NCBI GenBank assembly: GCA_020853705.1
Contig: JADYYK010000190.1
Coordinates: 1 to 64,000 of the forward strand
DNA from: Deltaproteobacteria bacterium
GTDB taxonomy: Bacteria; Myxococcota_A; Polyangia; Haliangiales; JADYYK01
Direction of reading: 5' to 3'
Length of the DNA stretch: 64,000 nucleotides
Numbering within the stretch: position 1 is the stretch's first letter; every line of letters begins with the position of its first letter. Shown piece after piece: positions 43,761-53,100 of the stretch. Below the pieces are notes generated by a model. The model did no database searches. It worked only from the letters and a program-made list of their open reading frames with translations, and had not been told where the DNA came from. Position numbers and translations under genes: made by a program.

Positions 43761-44476
43761 GGCCACGCCGCGGGCAGCTCGAGCGCCAGCCGCGCTGGCA
43801 ACCTGCGCTGCGGCGCCGGCGTCGCCACGTGATCCAGCGGCGTCAGCGCCTCGATGTGGAAGTGATCGTCATGCTCGCCCGGGTCAGTCGCCGGCGTCAG
43901 CACGTTGCGAAAGCCGTGGGTCGCGATCAGCGCGCGCTCGATGTCGCGCAGCACGACGTCGCCGCGCGGATAGGCCTTCTCGACCACGTGCTCGACCCCG
44001 TCCTCGGTGATGAACGAGTAGATGTCCATCGCCAGCCCGAGCGCGTGGCGGCTCAGCAGCCGCTTGCCCGACACGTTCCTGAACTTGTAGATCGACCCGA
44101 ACACCACGGTGCGCACGCCCAGGCCATGCAGCGCCGGCGCCGCGTGCACCAGCAGCGCCTCGGCCAGGAAGCAGTCCATCAGGCTCGACGCCCCGATGCG
44201 CGACCGCCAGGCCACGCCGCCGAGCTCGAACACCGGCAGCGTGATCGGCGTCGCCACCTTCTTGGTGCGCGCGCCCTTGACCCAGCGCAGCCCCGCCGCA
44301 TCCAGGCGCCCCAGACACGCCGTGCCGCGCGCCTGCAGCTGCTTGGACGGCGGCCACGACCACGCCGGCGGCAGCACCGGCCGGTTGGGCCCGCCCGCCC
44401 ACGCGCTCCCCGCTCCGCCACCCAGTCCCGCCACCAGCACCGTCACCAGCACCAGCGCCAGCCCAGACAGCCTCAC
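43757..44476 (-). CDS. Extensin-like (M15-type fold) secreted protein
   Basis: 239 residues. Signal peptide (1-~28, ending GSAWA), then the extensin-like C-terminal domain: KQLQARGTACLGRLDAAG, SRIGASSLMDCFLAEALLVH, LLSRHALGLAMDIYSFI and EHDDHFHIEA, whose His/Asp residues are arranged as in D-Ala-D-Ala carboxypeptidase-like M15 peptidases. Two Cys probably form a disulfide. GTG at 44476 with GAGGG upstream. It may act on the cell wall. First gene overlapping DUF692. Confidence 0.8.
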   Translation of the reverse strand: MRLSGLALVLVTVLVAGLGGGAGSAWAGGPNRPVLPPAWSWPPSKQLQARGTACLGRLDAAGLRWVKGARTKKVATPITLPVFELGGVAWRSRIGASSLMDCFLAEALLVHAAPALHGLGVRTVVFGSIYKFRNVSGKRLLSRHALGLAMDIYSFITEDGVEHVVEKAYPRGDVVLRDIERALIATHGFRNVLTPATDPGEHDDHFHIEALTPLDHVATPAPQRRLPARLALELPAAWP

Positions 44477-44484
44477 CCGCGCCC

Positions 44485-44742
44485 TCAGTGAGTGCCGACC
44501 GACGAGATCGAGCGCCACGGAATGAACAGCCCCTTGAAGTGGCCCTCGTCCTTGTCGGCCTCGGCCTTCTGGCCGTTGTTGAGGTGCACCACCTCGATGG
44601 GCTCGACATACAGCCCCTGCTCCGACTGCTCCAGGATGTCGCCCACGATCACGACCGGGACGCCGACATGACGCCCCCACGCGGTCGGCACCAGCGGCGC
44701 ATCACGCAGGACGACCGTGACCTTCTTGCCCTTGAGGTCCAT
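44485..44742 (-). CDS. Small conserved-looking hypothetical protein
   Basis: 85 residues, mostly beta strands (KKVTVVLRDAPLVPTAWG, VPVVIVGDILEQSEQGLYVE, VVHLNNGQ), Lys/Asp-rich near the end (KAEADKDEGHFKG), no signal peptide. ATG at 44742; 8 nt before the extensin gene, so it leads this minus-strand operon. It might be a small beta-barrel RNA- or metal-binding protein; I cannot assign it. Confidence 0.65.
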   Translation of the reverse strand: MDLKGKKVTVVLRDAPLVPTAWGRHVGVPVVIVGDILEQSEQGLYVEPIEVVHLNNGQKAEADKDEGHFKGLFIPWRSISSVGTH

Positions 44743-44891
44743 GGCGCCGAGCCTACCACCGTCGACACTCTGTCGCGCTACCACCTGCTTGCGACAGCTT
44801 TTCCCCGGCTGGTGGTCGAACCACGCGAACTCTGGCGCGGCACAAGCCGGCACGCCAGCTGCAAAACCCCCCTGCGCAAAGGGAGGTCCAC

Positions 44892-45134
44892 ATGGGTCCG
44901 TTCGTCGAGACTTGGAAGGGTATTGCTCCGGCCGTGCAGCGCTCGGAGCGTTGGTGTCGGTACATGGCGCGCCGGGGTCATGACCCGCTGCCCGTGTTCA
45001 AGGTCGGTGGAATCGTTCGGCTTTACATCGCCGATCTCGACGCCTGGCTGATGCGCCAGCGCGGCGAGGCGCGCAACGACAACTCGTCGGTCGGCCTCGC
45101 CAGCGCCACCGGTTCGCTGCGTCCCGCGGCCTGA
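44892..45134 (+). CDS. Small HTH (excisionase-like) DNA-binding protein
   Basis: 80 residues. The pattern GIAPAVQRSERWCRYMARRG followed by DPLPVFKVGGIVRLYIADLD and AWLMRQ is the winged-helix arrangement of MerR/excisionase-type proteins (helix-turn-helix, then wing with Arg-Leu-Tyr). GGGAGG lies 5 nt upstream of the ATG. It is alone on the plus strand in a less GC-rich pocket (44760-45260) and followed by nested repeats. It could regulate the neighbouring genes or be the remnant of a mobile element. Confidence 0.7.
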   Translation: MGPFVETWKGIAPAVQRSERWCRYMARRGHDPLPVFKVGGIVRLYIADLDAWLMRQRGEARNDNSSVGLASATGSLRPAA

Positions 45135-45190
45135 ACCACCGTGGTCCGGGACTGAACCAGCTGGTACATGCTGGCAGTCCCTGGTACAGG
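45131..45190. repeat. Nested direct and inverted repeats after the HTH gene
   Basis: CTGAACCA occurs at 45131-45138 and 45152-45159 (21 bp apart), CTGGTACA at 45161-45168 and 45181-45188 (20 bp apart), GGGACTG (45148-45154) is inverted as CAGTCCC (45175-45181), and CCAGCTGG at 45157-45164 is self-complementary. Spacings of two helical turns suggest repeated protein contacts, as in an operator array or an attachment region. Confidence 0.5.
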
Positions 45191-45261
45191 GCGAGTCGCC
45201 GGCCGCGTGGCCATGAGCCGAGCTCAGTCGGGCAACCTGAACCGCGCAGTGGGTCACATTG

Positions 45262-45284
45262 GACCGAAGCAGAGAGCTTCGGTC
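45262..45284. terminator. Bidirectional terminator-like hairpin
   Basis: GACCGAAGC (45262-45270), loop AGAGA, GCTTCGGTC (45276-45284): a perfect 9-bp stem between the plus-strand HTH gene and the convergent minus-strand transpeptidase gene, whose stop codon is inside the right arm. There is no T-tract. Confidence 0.55.
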
Positions 45285-46581
45285 ACAGCGCGCGCGGAAC
45301 GCAGACCGACTTGATGACCGAGCTCTGGTTGGCGCGGGCGCGGGGCAGGCAGTCAGTGCCTGCGGCGCACTCGCTGGCGTTCGACATCGGCGTGCACTGA
45401 CGCATGCACACCGCGCCACCGAGGCGCGGCTCGCTGGCGCAGAAGGTCCACGGGCGCGCCGGCTCGTCGGGGCAGAAGCCGGTGCAGGGCTGGGCGCAGA
45501 AGCCCGCCTTGCAGCTGTTGCCGCCGTGGCAGTCGCCATCGGCGAGGCAGCGATCACCGACCCAGCCGCGCGAGCCGGGCATGCACACGGTGGCGCGCGT
45601 GGTCTGCTTGAAGCGTGGCTGGCTCGACGCCAGCATGTGATCGCCGGGGCGGCACTCGAAGTTGACCGCGCTGACCTTGGGCACGCACATGCCCTTGGTC
45701 GCGTCATCCGGGTCGGCCACGCAGAAGGTCGTGGGCTGCCCGGCGCGGTCGGCGCAGGTGGTGGTGCAGCGCGCGGTGCAGAAGCCGCGACCGCTGTACT
45801 TGTTCTGCTTGCACACGCCGCCGGTGAAGTTGCAGTCGGCGTCGCTGCCGCACTCGGCGCCGATCCAGCGCTCGGCCACATCGACGCGGGCGCCGGCCGT
45901 GGTGCGCTCGGGATCACGCTGCACGTGCACCGGCACGCTGGCGATCCCCTTGATGCGCGCATAGACCTCGAGCACGTCGGCGGCGGCCATGCGCACGCAG
46001 CCGTGCGAGACATAGCCGCGGCGCAGGTTGCCGCCAGTGGGTGCGCGGAAGTTGTCGATCGGCCCGTGGATGGCGTAGCTGCCCGACCACGACATGAAGG
46101 GCAGGCCGGCGAACACCGGGCTCTTGGCCTTGGTCTCGGGATCGGTCCACCAGGTCTTGCACGGCTGGATCGACGCCGGCGTGATGACGAAGTCGCTCTT
46201 GCGATACGCGATCAGCGGGTAGGCCGACAGCGACTCGCCGAAGGTCATCGACCCGGCGTCCTCGTCGATCTTGCCCACGCCGACGGGGAACACCTTGTCG
46301 AACCCGGTGGCCGCGTCGGTCAGGTGCAGGGTCAGGCCGTCGAGCGAGATGGTGATCTTCGGCGCCGTCAGCCGCGGCAGGTTGGGTACCGGCTTGCAGT
46401 TCAGCGCGTCGCCCCACTGGCCGTCGAACTTGGCGTCATCGGGCAGCTGGTCACCAAGGCCGAGGTCCGACCCGGTCTCGCCGAGCTCGCCCTCACCCTC
46501 GCCGCCCTCCTGCGCACAGCCGGCGCCCAGGGTCAGCGGAATCGACAACATCAACGTGATCGACAGCAGCTTCGTCTTCAT
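45283..46581 (-). CDS. L,D-transpeptidase (YkuD) lipoprotein with Cys-rich C-terminus
   Basis: 432 residues. Lipobox LGAGC (Cys ~17) is followed by an acidic linker and a YkuD domain (~60-215) with YAIHGPID and the catalytic SHGCVRM (~residue 190-196, Cys nucleophile), which forms 3-3 peptidoglycan cross-links or links proteins to the wall. The last ~215 residues hold about 22 Cys in repeated CxxDxDC-like modules (CGSDADCNFTGGVC; CLADGDCHGGNSC). ATG at 46581 was chosen over an upstream start. A lipid-anchored transpeptidase with such a tail is unusual. Confidence 0.85.
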   Translation of the reverse strand: MKTKLLSITLMLSIPLTLGAGCAQEGGEGEGELGETGSDLGLGDQLPDDAKFDGQWGDALNCKPVPNLPRLTAPKITISLDGLTLHLTDAATGFDKVFPVGVGKIDEDAGSMTFGESLSAYPLIAYRKSDFVITPASIQPCKTWWTDPETKAKSPVFAGLPFMSWSGSYAIHGPIDNFRAPTGGNLRRGYVSHGCVRMAAADVLEVYARIKGIASVPVHVQRDPERTTAGARVDVAERWIGAECGSDADCNFTGGVCKQNKYSGRGFCTARCTTTCADRAGQPTTFCVADPDDATKGMCVPKVSAVNFECRPGDHMLASSQPRFKQTTRATVCMPGSRGWVGDRCLADGDCHGGNSCKAGFCAQPCTGFCPDEPARPWTFCASEPRLGGAVCMRQCTPMSNASECAAGTDCLPRARANQSSVIKSVCVPRAL

Positions 46582-46741
46582 GGCGCCCGCCCCTAGAGCA
46601 AGCGCCGCGCCCATATATAGGATGCTCGAAGCAAGTGTTTTCGAATACTTGCGATGTCCGCCCCGGCAACCGCAGTGGCCACCCGCCCGGTTTCCTCAGG
46701 TCTTTCGGCCACCCCACCCGCCACCAGGGTGGGCGCCTGAC

Positions 46742-47617
46742 TCAGAAGCCCGAGGCCAGGATCAGGAAGCCGTCGAGCTGCTTGGCGTCGTCGGTGACCC
46801 CGAACAGCATGGTGGCGAACAGCTTGAGCTGCTTGCCGAGCAGGCGCGTGCTGAGCGACGGGCCGACCAGGAACTGCTTCTCCCAGCGCTCGTCGTCGAA
46901 GGTCTCCTTCTCGAACGCCAGCTTGACCTCGGCGCCCGCGCGCAGCTTCTGCCCCGCCAGCGCATAGCTGGCCCCCGCGGTGAAACCGAACTCCGGGTTG
47001 GCGATGAACTCGGGCTCCGGCCCGTGGGTGATGTTCTGCTCGTAGAACAGGTTCACCGCGCCGAGCAGCCGGGGCATGACCTCGCCGCCGCCGAGCAGCC
47101 GCACCTCGGCCCGGTCCGCCGCCAGGTGCACCGGGTGCCACTCGAGGTACAGCACCGGGTTCATCGGCGTGCGCCCGTACACCGGGTCGAACGCGATGCG
47201 CGCCTCGATCTGGTTGCCCTCCTGGCGCAGCTCGCCGTTCTCGTAGATGAGGTTCTCGTAGATGTCGAGCTGCACCCGCGGCGTCAGCCCGACCTCGAAC
47301 TCGAACTGGAAGATGTGGAAGGCGTCCTGGTCGCGCTTCTTGCGCAGCCGCCACCAGCTCTCGACCTGCATCTCGCCATGGTCGAGCTTCCAGAAGCGCG
47401 TCCCCGGGAAGGTGCGGTCCTGCGTGAACGTCGGCGACTTCTGCTTGCCACGCACCGTGGTCTGGTAGTCATCAGGCGGCGCCGACGCCGCAGGCGGCAC
47501 CTCCACCGGCACCACCTCGGGCGGCCTGTCCCCCGGCCCGACCCCGAACCCTCCCGTCTCCTGAGCCCCTGCGCTGGCGCACAGGAGGATGACCCCGAGG
47601 ACTCCGCGCTTCACCAT
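46742..47617 (-). CDS. Outer-membrane-like hypothetical protein
   Basis: 291 residues. Signal peptide (~1-18, ending SAGA), a Pro-rich segment (to ~50), then amphipathic beta strands (FQFEFEVGLTPRVQLDIYEN, NPVLYLEWHPVHLAADRAEV, KLKLFATMLFGVTDDAKQ), ending in Phe (LILASGF) as outer-membrane barrels do. No signature. ATG 47617. Upstream of it, 173 nt hold the divergent start region of the PEGA gene. Confidence 0.68.
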   Translation of the reverse strand: MVKRGVLGVILLCASAGAQETGGFGVGPGDRPPEVVPVEVPPAASAPPDDYQTTVRGKQKSPTFTQDRTFPGTRFWKLDHGEMQVESWWRLRKKRDQDAFHIFQFEFEVGLTPRVQLDIYENLIYENGELRQEGNQIEARIAFDPVYGRTPMNPVLYLEWHPVHLAADRAEVRLLGGGEVMPRLLGAVNLFYEQNITHGPEPEFIANPEFGFTAGASYALAGQKLRAGAEVKLAFEKETFDDERWEKQFLVGPSLSTRLLGKQLKLFATMLFGVTDDAKQLDGFLILASGF

Positions 47618-47746
47618 CCCCGGACCCTACGCCCCGATGCCAGCCCGGACCAGAGTGCAACCCCCTGCCCCGCCCGAGGAGAAACCACCAGCCACCCCGC
47701 CGCGCCACCAGCCCAGCAGTCGCCCCGCCTCGAGCCGGTCCTCGTC

Positions 47747-47776
47747 TTGACAGTCCCGCCCGGTGAGCCGAACGTT
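47747..47776 (+). promoter_or_regulatory. Weak sigma-70 type promoter candidate
   Basis: TTGACA at 47747-47752 is a perfect -35 element; AACGTT about 18 nt later is a poor -10. It lies 40 nt before the PEGA/TPR gene start at 47791. Confidence 0.3.
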
Positions 47777-47790
47777 GAGGCGTGCGGTCA

Positions 47791-49266
47791 ATGTGGATCG
47801 GGGTTCTGGCCTGTCTCGCTGCCGCGACAGCTGACGCCAGCGGCGCAGGGGTGCGGGTGGGGGTCATCGTTCTGAACCAGGCCGATGGCCAGCAACAGGC
47901 CGCACGGCTGGCCCCCCTGCTGAGGCGGCTCACGACCCGCGGGTTCATGACCCCGGAGAGGGTGGCCGCCGCCCTGGCGGAGCGATCTGCGCCGGGGGAT
48001 TCCCTCAACCTCGCACAGCTGGATGCCACCACGAAGGCCATCGAGAGCGGCTACTCGTCGTTCCTGCGCGGAGACTTCGAGGTGGCGCGGCAGGCGCTTT
48101 CCCAGGCCATCGCGGACCTGCTGCGCAAGCCCGCCACCGTCGCCAGACAGCAACCACTACGAGACACCCTCCTGCGTGCCTACATGGGCCTGGCGCTCTC
48201 GCACTCGAGGCTTGGAGACAGTGCCCGCGCCGAGGCCGTCATGACCGAGTTCCTGAGGTCGATGCCAGACCGTGAGATCTCCCGCGCGACCTACGGCCCC
48301 GAGCCCATCGAGCTCGCCAAGCGGATCCGCGCAGCCTGGGCGAGCCGGCCACGAGGCGCGCTGCGGGTGCAGACGGACGATCCCACCGCCGTCATCTTCC
48401 TGGACGAGCGATATGTCGGGGTCGGTGACGTGACGCTGCCCGACCTCTGGCCGGGCAGCTATCGCGTCTACGTCCAGCGCGGCAAGACCGAGGGCCGGGT
48501 TCACACCGTGGAGGTCACACCTGCCAAGGAGACCGGCCTCGAGGTGCAGGCGCGACTGGACGCCGCGGTGCGCATCGTCGGCGACGCCGTCGCCCTGGTG
48601 TTCGCATCGACGGCGGCGCGCGACGCCGAGGCGCATGATCGCGCCCGCGAGCTGGCCGCGACGCTCGATGCCGCACAGGTCATCACCATCGGTGCCGACC
48701 TGCGAGATGGCGGGCCCGTGATCGTCGGTGCCGTCGTCGATCCTTTGCGGGCGACCCCAGAGCGCCGGGCGTCGATCGCGGCGGACGCGCTCGATGCCTC
48801 GGGCGAGGCGCTCATCGACTACCTCCTCGACGGCAAGCAGTCGCCGGCAGTGCACTCCTTCGAGGCAGCGGCGACCAGCGTCGCGGAGAAGCCCCCGGTC
48901 GCCCTCCGCGCCCGGCGTGGAGGCGGTGGGCTCCGGGTCGCGGGATGGGTGGCGGCCAGCGCTGGCGTGCTCGCCCTCGGCGGGGGGATCTACTATGGCC
49001 TCCGCGCCAACGAGCTGGAGGACGAGGTGTCGTCTCCCCCGGCCTGGTCGAACGACCTGGCCAGCAAGGTCGACGAAGGCGAGACCGCCGCATTCCGCGC
49101 CAACCTGCTCATCGGTGTCGGCGCCGCCGCCGTGGTGGGAGGTGGCGTGCTGCTCTACCTCGGCTACAGATCAGGAGCCAGCGAGAGCCGCCCCGGGCGC
49201 ACCCAGGTCCAGGGCCTGCTCGCCCCGGGGCTCGCTGGGGTCCTGGTGCAGGGCTCCTTCCAGTAG
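47791..49266 (+). CDS. Secreted TPR/PEGA-domain protein with two C-terminal helices
   Basis: 491 residues. Signal peptide (1-~20), TPR-like helices (residues ~80-165: FLRGDFEVARQALSQAIADL, YMGLALSHSRLGDSARAEAV), a PEGA domain (~190-260: GALRVQTDDPTAVIFLDERY, LPDLWPGSYRVYVQRGK), and two membrane helices near the end (~390-412, 445-465). Common in myxobacteria, where PEGA domains decorate surface proteins; function unknown. ATG at 47791 fits the signal peptide; GTG at 47782 is an alternative. Confidence 0.72.
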   Translation: MWIGVLACLAAATADASGAGVRVGVIVLNQADGQQQAARLAPLLRRLTTRGFMTPERVAAALAERSAPGDSLNLAQLDATTKAIESGYSSFLRGDFEVARQALSQAIADLLRKPATVARQQPLRDTLLRAYMGLALSHSRLGDSARAEAVMTEFLRSMPDREISRATYGPEPIELAKRIRAAWASRPRGALRVQTDDPTAVIFLDERYVGVGDVTLPDLWPGSYRVYVQRGKTEGRVHTVEVTPAKETGLEVQARLDAAVRIVGDAVALVFASTAARDAEAHDRARELAATLDAAQVITIGADLRDGGPVIVGAVVDPLRATPERRASIAADALDASGEALIDYLLDGKQSPAVHSFEAAATSVAEKPPVALRARRGGGGLRVAGWVAASAGVLALGGGIYYGLRANELEDEVSSPPAWSNDLASKVDEGETAAFRANLLIGVGAAAVVGGGVLLYLGYRSGASESRPGRTQVQGLLAPGLAGVLVQGSFQ

Positions 49267-49276
49267 GCCCCGCCGC

Positions 49277-50152
49277 TCAGGGCTGGCAGGCGCCCCCCGA
49301 GCAAGTCATCCCCGCCGGACAAGGCGCCCCGGTCGAACCGCAGACACAGCCAGAGACGCTGCAGGTGTCCGAGCGCGAATCGCAGCCAGAGCAGGTCAAG
49401 CAGTGCGTCGTCGTCGTGGCCGCGATGCAGGAGTAGCCCACGCCAGCCGAATCGCAGCAGATGTCGCCGTTGATGCACCTGTCGAGACCATCTCGCGTCG
49501 CCGGTTTGCAGTCGTTGTCCTTGCCGTCGCAGATCTCCGCTGCCCCCGGGCTGGTGTCCTGGTTGCCGTCATCGCAGTCGCCACAGCCAAACAAGTTGGG
49601 GGCCAGCGTGAGTCCCGCACAAGCTTGGCACGCGAGGTAACCATCGCCGTCGTCGTCAGTCTCCGTGCCGCCGAGCCCTCCAGCACAGTCGGAGTCGAAC
49701 CCGTCACAAGCCTCGGCAGCCTGAGGATGCACCGCAGGGTTCATGGGTAGACAATCCCCACAGCCACTCAGCCCAGCCGCCAGCGGAGGGGTGCAGACCG
49801 CACATGGCAGATAGCCGTCGTTGTCCATGTCCATCTCGTCCGCAGGGATCGAGCCGCTGCAGTCATCATCGAGGCCGTTGCAGAACTCGCCTGGCCAGCA
49901 CACGTCGGTCGGCGCCCCATCTGCGGCGTCCGGCATCACAGCCGAGTCGATCGCACCGTCAATCCCGGCCACCGACGCGTCTGCGAGGTCTCGGACGCAC
50001 CGGTTGTCTATTGAGCACTGAAGCCCAGGAGGGCACCGGCTCGGGCCGGGACCACGGGCGATGCCCTCCTCATAGCTCGGTTGGAACGCACAAGCACAAG
50101 CGAGTACGGCGATTGCGATCGACACGCCTGCGAGGTGCCAGTGAACTCTCAT
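49277..50152 (-). CDS. MopE-like metal-binding motif lipoprotein
   Basis: 291 residues. A lipoprotein signal (VLACAC) is followed by Cys/Asp repeats of the putative metal-binding MopE type: EFCNGLDDDCSG, DMDNDGYLPC, EACDGFDSDCAGG, DDDGDGYLAC and EICDGKDNDC. The Asp-rich loops suggest calcium binding. The C-terminus is Cys-rich (CLTCSGCDSRSDTC). ATG 50152 is one nt after the stop of the 1394-residue gene, so both are cotranscribed and probably act together at the cell surface. Confidence 0.8.
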   Translation of the reverse strand: MRVHWHLAGVSIAIAVLACACAFQPSYEEGIARGPGPSRCPPGLQCSIDNRCVRDLADASVAGIDGAIDSAVMPDAADGAPTDVCWPGEFCNGLDDDCSGSIPADEMDMDNDGYLPCAVCTPPLAAGLSGCGDCLPMNPAVHPQAAEACDGFDSDCAGGLGGTETDDDGDGYLACQACAGLTLAPNLFGCGDCDDGNQDTSPGAAEICDGKDNDCKPATRDGLDRCINGDICCDSAGVGYSCIAATTTTHCLTCSGCDSRSDTCSVSGCVCGSTGAPCPAGMTCSGGACQP

Positions 50153-50153
50153 C

Positions 50154-53100
50154 CTACGGCAGGTTGCAGTTGCCCGTGGTGGCGTTGACGGTTCCACCAA
50201 TGACGAACGTGCACCGGCTGCTCGCAGAGTGCACCACGTTGAAGACCTTGACGCGATCGATGTAAAAGCGCGACGGAAACAGCGTCCCGGCGATGTCGCG
50301 GCCGAATGCCATGGCCGTGTTCGCGGTGCTGAAGAGGATCGCGGGAGTCGTGCCGTTGATTGTGGCCACCGGGGTTGCGTTGCCATCGAGGTAGATGTTC
50401 AGCGCAGCCCCCGCCAGGTACGAAGCATCGTACACCCAGATGATGTTGTGCCAGGCATCGAGGGCTGGCGCGGTGAAGCTGTCACACCCCGGTGAGCCTG
50501 CGCTGCAGGTCGTCAGCGAGGTGAGCCCTCCGGCGCCTGCTCCGTGGTAGGTCTGCGGGCCAGCGCCGCCGCCGCCGCCGCCCCTGACGTCGAACAGCAT
50601 GGCATTGTTCTTGGCGGGGGTGTCTTCACGGAACCACAACGAGATGGTCCACCCGGGGCTGCTGGAGCCGAACACCGGGGCCGTCCCGCTGACCAGCGCC
50701 CCAGCCCCCGCCATGCCGTCGAACCGCAGGGCGTTGCCGAACTTGCCGGTCACGAAGGTGCCTCCGGCGAAGGTCGCGTTGAACCCTGGCATCAGGCCGG
50801 TGTTGTTGGCGTTGCCATCCATCTCGTAGAGCATCAGGGGATTGGTGTTCGAGGTGGTCGAAGTGCCCATCGCAGCGCTGGCGTCCCGCGCGCCGGTCGG
50901 GGCGATGGCCACGACCGAGAAGGTGGTGGTCGAACCGCGACTGACCGTCTCGCTGTGCGGCGAGGTGCAGGGCTCGCGCACCGAGTTGACGAAGCAGTCG
51001 AAGGTCGAGCCTGGGATGGTGGAGGTGAACTCCCAGATCAGGATGCCGCTGTTGGTAGCGCCAGGGGGTGGCTGGCGGGTGATGGTCGTGTCGGGGCGCA
51101 GCTCGTAGGTCACCGGCGCCGTCAGGGCCGCCGAACCCACTGTCAGCATGCAGGTCGTCGCCGAGCCCGCGGTGGCGCACGAGCCACCCCAGGTCATGTG
51201 CTGCGAGGTCGCGGCCTCGGCCGAGGTCAGGATGACGACGGTCCCCGGCGCATAGATCGCGAAGCAGGTCGAGCCGCAGCTGATGCCGCCGGTGTTGGAG
51301 CTGATGGTCCCGGTGCCGCCGCCGTTCTTGCTGGCGGTGATGCGGTAACCGCCCACGCCGGTGACGTTGATGGCCGCCGAACCGCCGGGGCTGGCGGTCA
51401 CCGTGTAGGTCGCGGCGCGGTTGCCGCCGGTGCTGGGGCGGAACTGGATGTTGACGGTGCAGGTGGCGTTGGGCGCCAGCGCCACCGAGCAGGTGTTGGT
51501 GCTGATGAAGTCGCCGGTGTTGCCGCTGATGCCGACCGAGGGCACGCCGGAGGTGGCGTCGCCGGTGTTGCGCACGGTGAAGGCGAACGCCGGAGACGAC
51601 GTGGCGCCGACCTCGATGGTGCCGAAGGCGTTGGCCGCCGCGCTGCCGCTCAGCACCGCCTGCTGGCCGGTGCCGGTCAGAGAACCCGAGGCCGGCCCAC
51701 CCGGGCTGGCGGCGATGTTCAGCGACGCCGACAGCGGCCCCACCAGGGTCGGCGAGAAGCGCAGGCGCACGGTGCAGGTCATGCCCGCCGGCAGCACGGT
51801 GCCGCCGCTGACACAGTCGGTCCCGGTCGGGGCCAGGATGCTCCACTGGTTGGCGTTGCTGCCCGCCAGCGCCACGCTGACGGTGCCGCTGGCGGTGCCG
51901 CCGGTGTTGGTGACGGTCAGCGTGCGGTCAGCCGTCATGCCCACCGGCACACCGGCCCAGTCCTGTGGGTTCGGGGTCACGGTGATGGCAGCCGCCGAGA
52001 TCGCGGTGCCTCCCAGCGTCGCCGCGGCGGTGCCGCCGGGGCTGCCGGTGACGTTGAGGCTGCCCGACTTGGCGCCGATGCTGGTGGGCTGGAAGATGAC
52101 CTGGATGGTGCACACCCCGCCGGCGGCCAGCGGGTTGGTGCCGCAGGTGTTGGTGCCGATGCTGAACTGGGTCGGGTTGGTGCCGCCGATGTTGCTGCTC
52201 AGCGCACCCGAGGCCACACCGCCGCTGTTGGACACCGTGAAGTTGGTGACCGAGGTCGCGTTCACCGTCGTGCTCGGGAAGGTGAACGAGGTCGGGCTGA
52301 CCGACAGCGAGGCCTGCGCCAGGCCGGTGCCGGTCAGGTTGGCGTTGGTGGTGCCGCCCGGCGACGCGGTGATCTGCAGCCCCACGCTCTTGAAGCCGGG
52401 CGTGCTGGGGTTGAAGCGCGCCGAGATCATGCAGGTGCCGCCCGCTGGCAGCACCATGGTCGAGCACATGTCGCTGACCAGGGTGAACTGGTTGGCCTGC
52501 GCGCCGGCCAGCATCGCGGTCACCGCGCCGGTGGGAGAGCCGCCGGTGTTGGTCACGGTGAAGTTCTGCGTGCCCGTCATCCCGCCCTGCACGATGGAGC
52601 CGAAGTCCTGGTTGCTGGGGCTGATCGAGAGCGCGCCCGGGGCCAGGCCGCTCCCCGTCAGATCGGTCATCGCGGTGCCGCCCGGCGACGCCGTCACGCT
52701 CAGGCGGCCGACCTTGGCGCCGGTCGTGGTGGGCGAGAAGCGCACGGTCACGGCGCAGGTGCCGCCCGGGCTGAGCGCGGTGCCGCAGGTGTCGGAGGCG
52801 ATGGAGAACTGGCCGGCGTCGGTGCCGCCCAGGCTGGTGACCGCGACGCCGCTGGAGACGCCGCCGGTGTTCGTGATGGTGATGGACTGGGTCCCCGAGC
52901 TCCCCGTGGTGACCGCCCCGAAGTCGTGCGTCAGCGGCGCTGCCACCAGGTTGGCGGGCCCCAGCCCGACGCCGGTGAGCTGGCTGGCGGCGCTGCCGCC
53001 CGGGGTGCCGCTGACGGTCAGCGACGCCGACCGGCTACCCGACGCGCTGGGCTGGAAGCGCACCGAGATCATGCAGGTGCCGGCGGCCGGCAGCGTGCTG

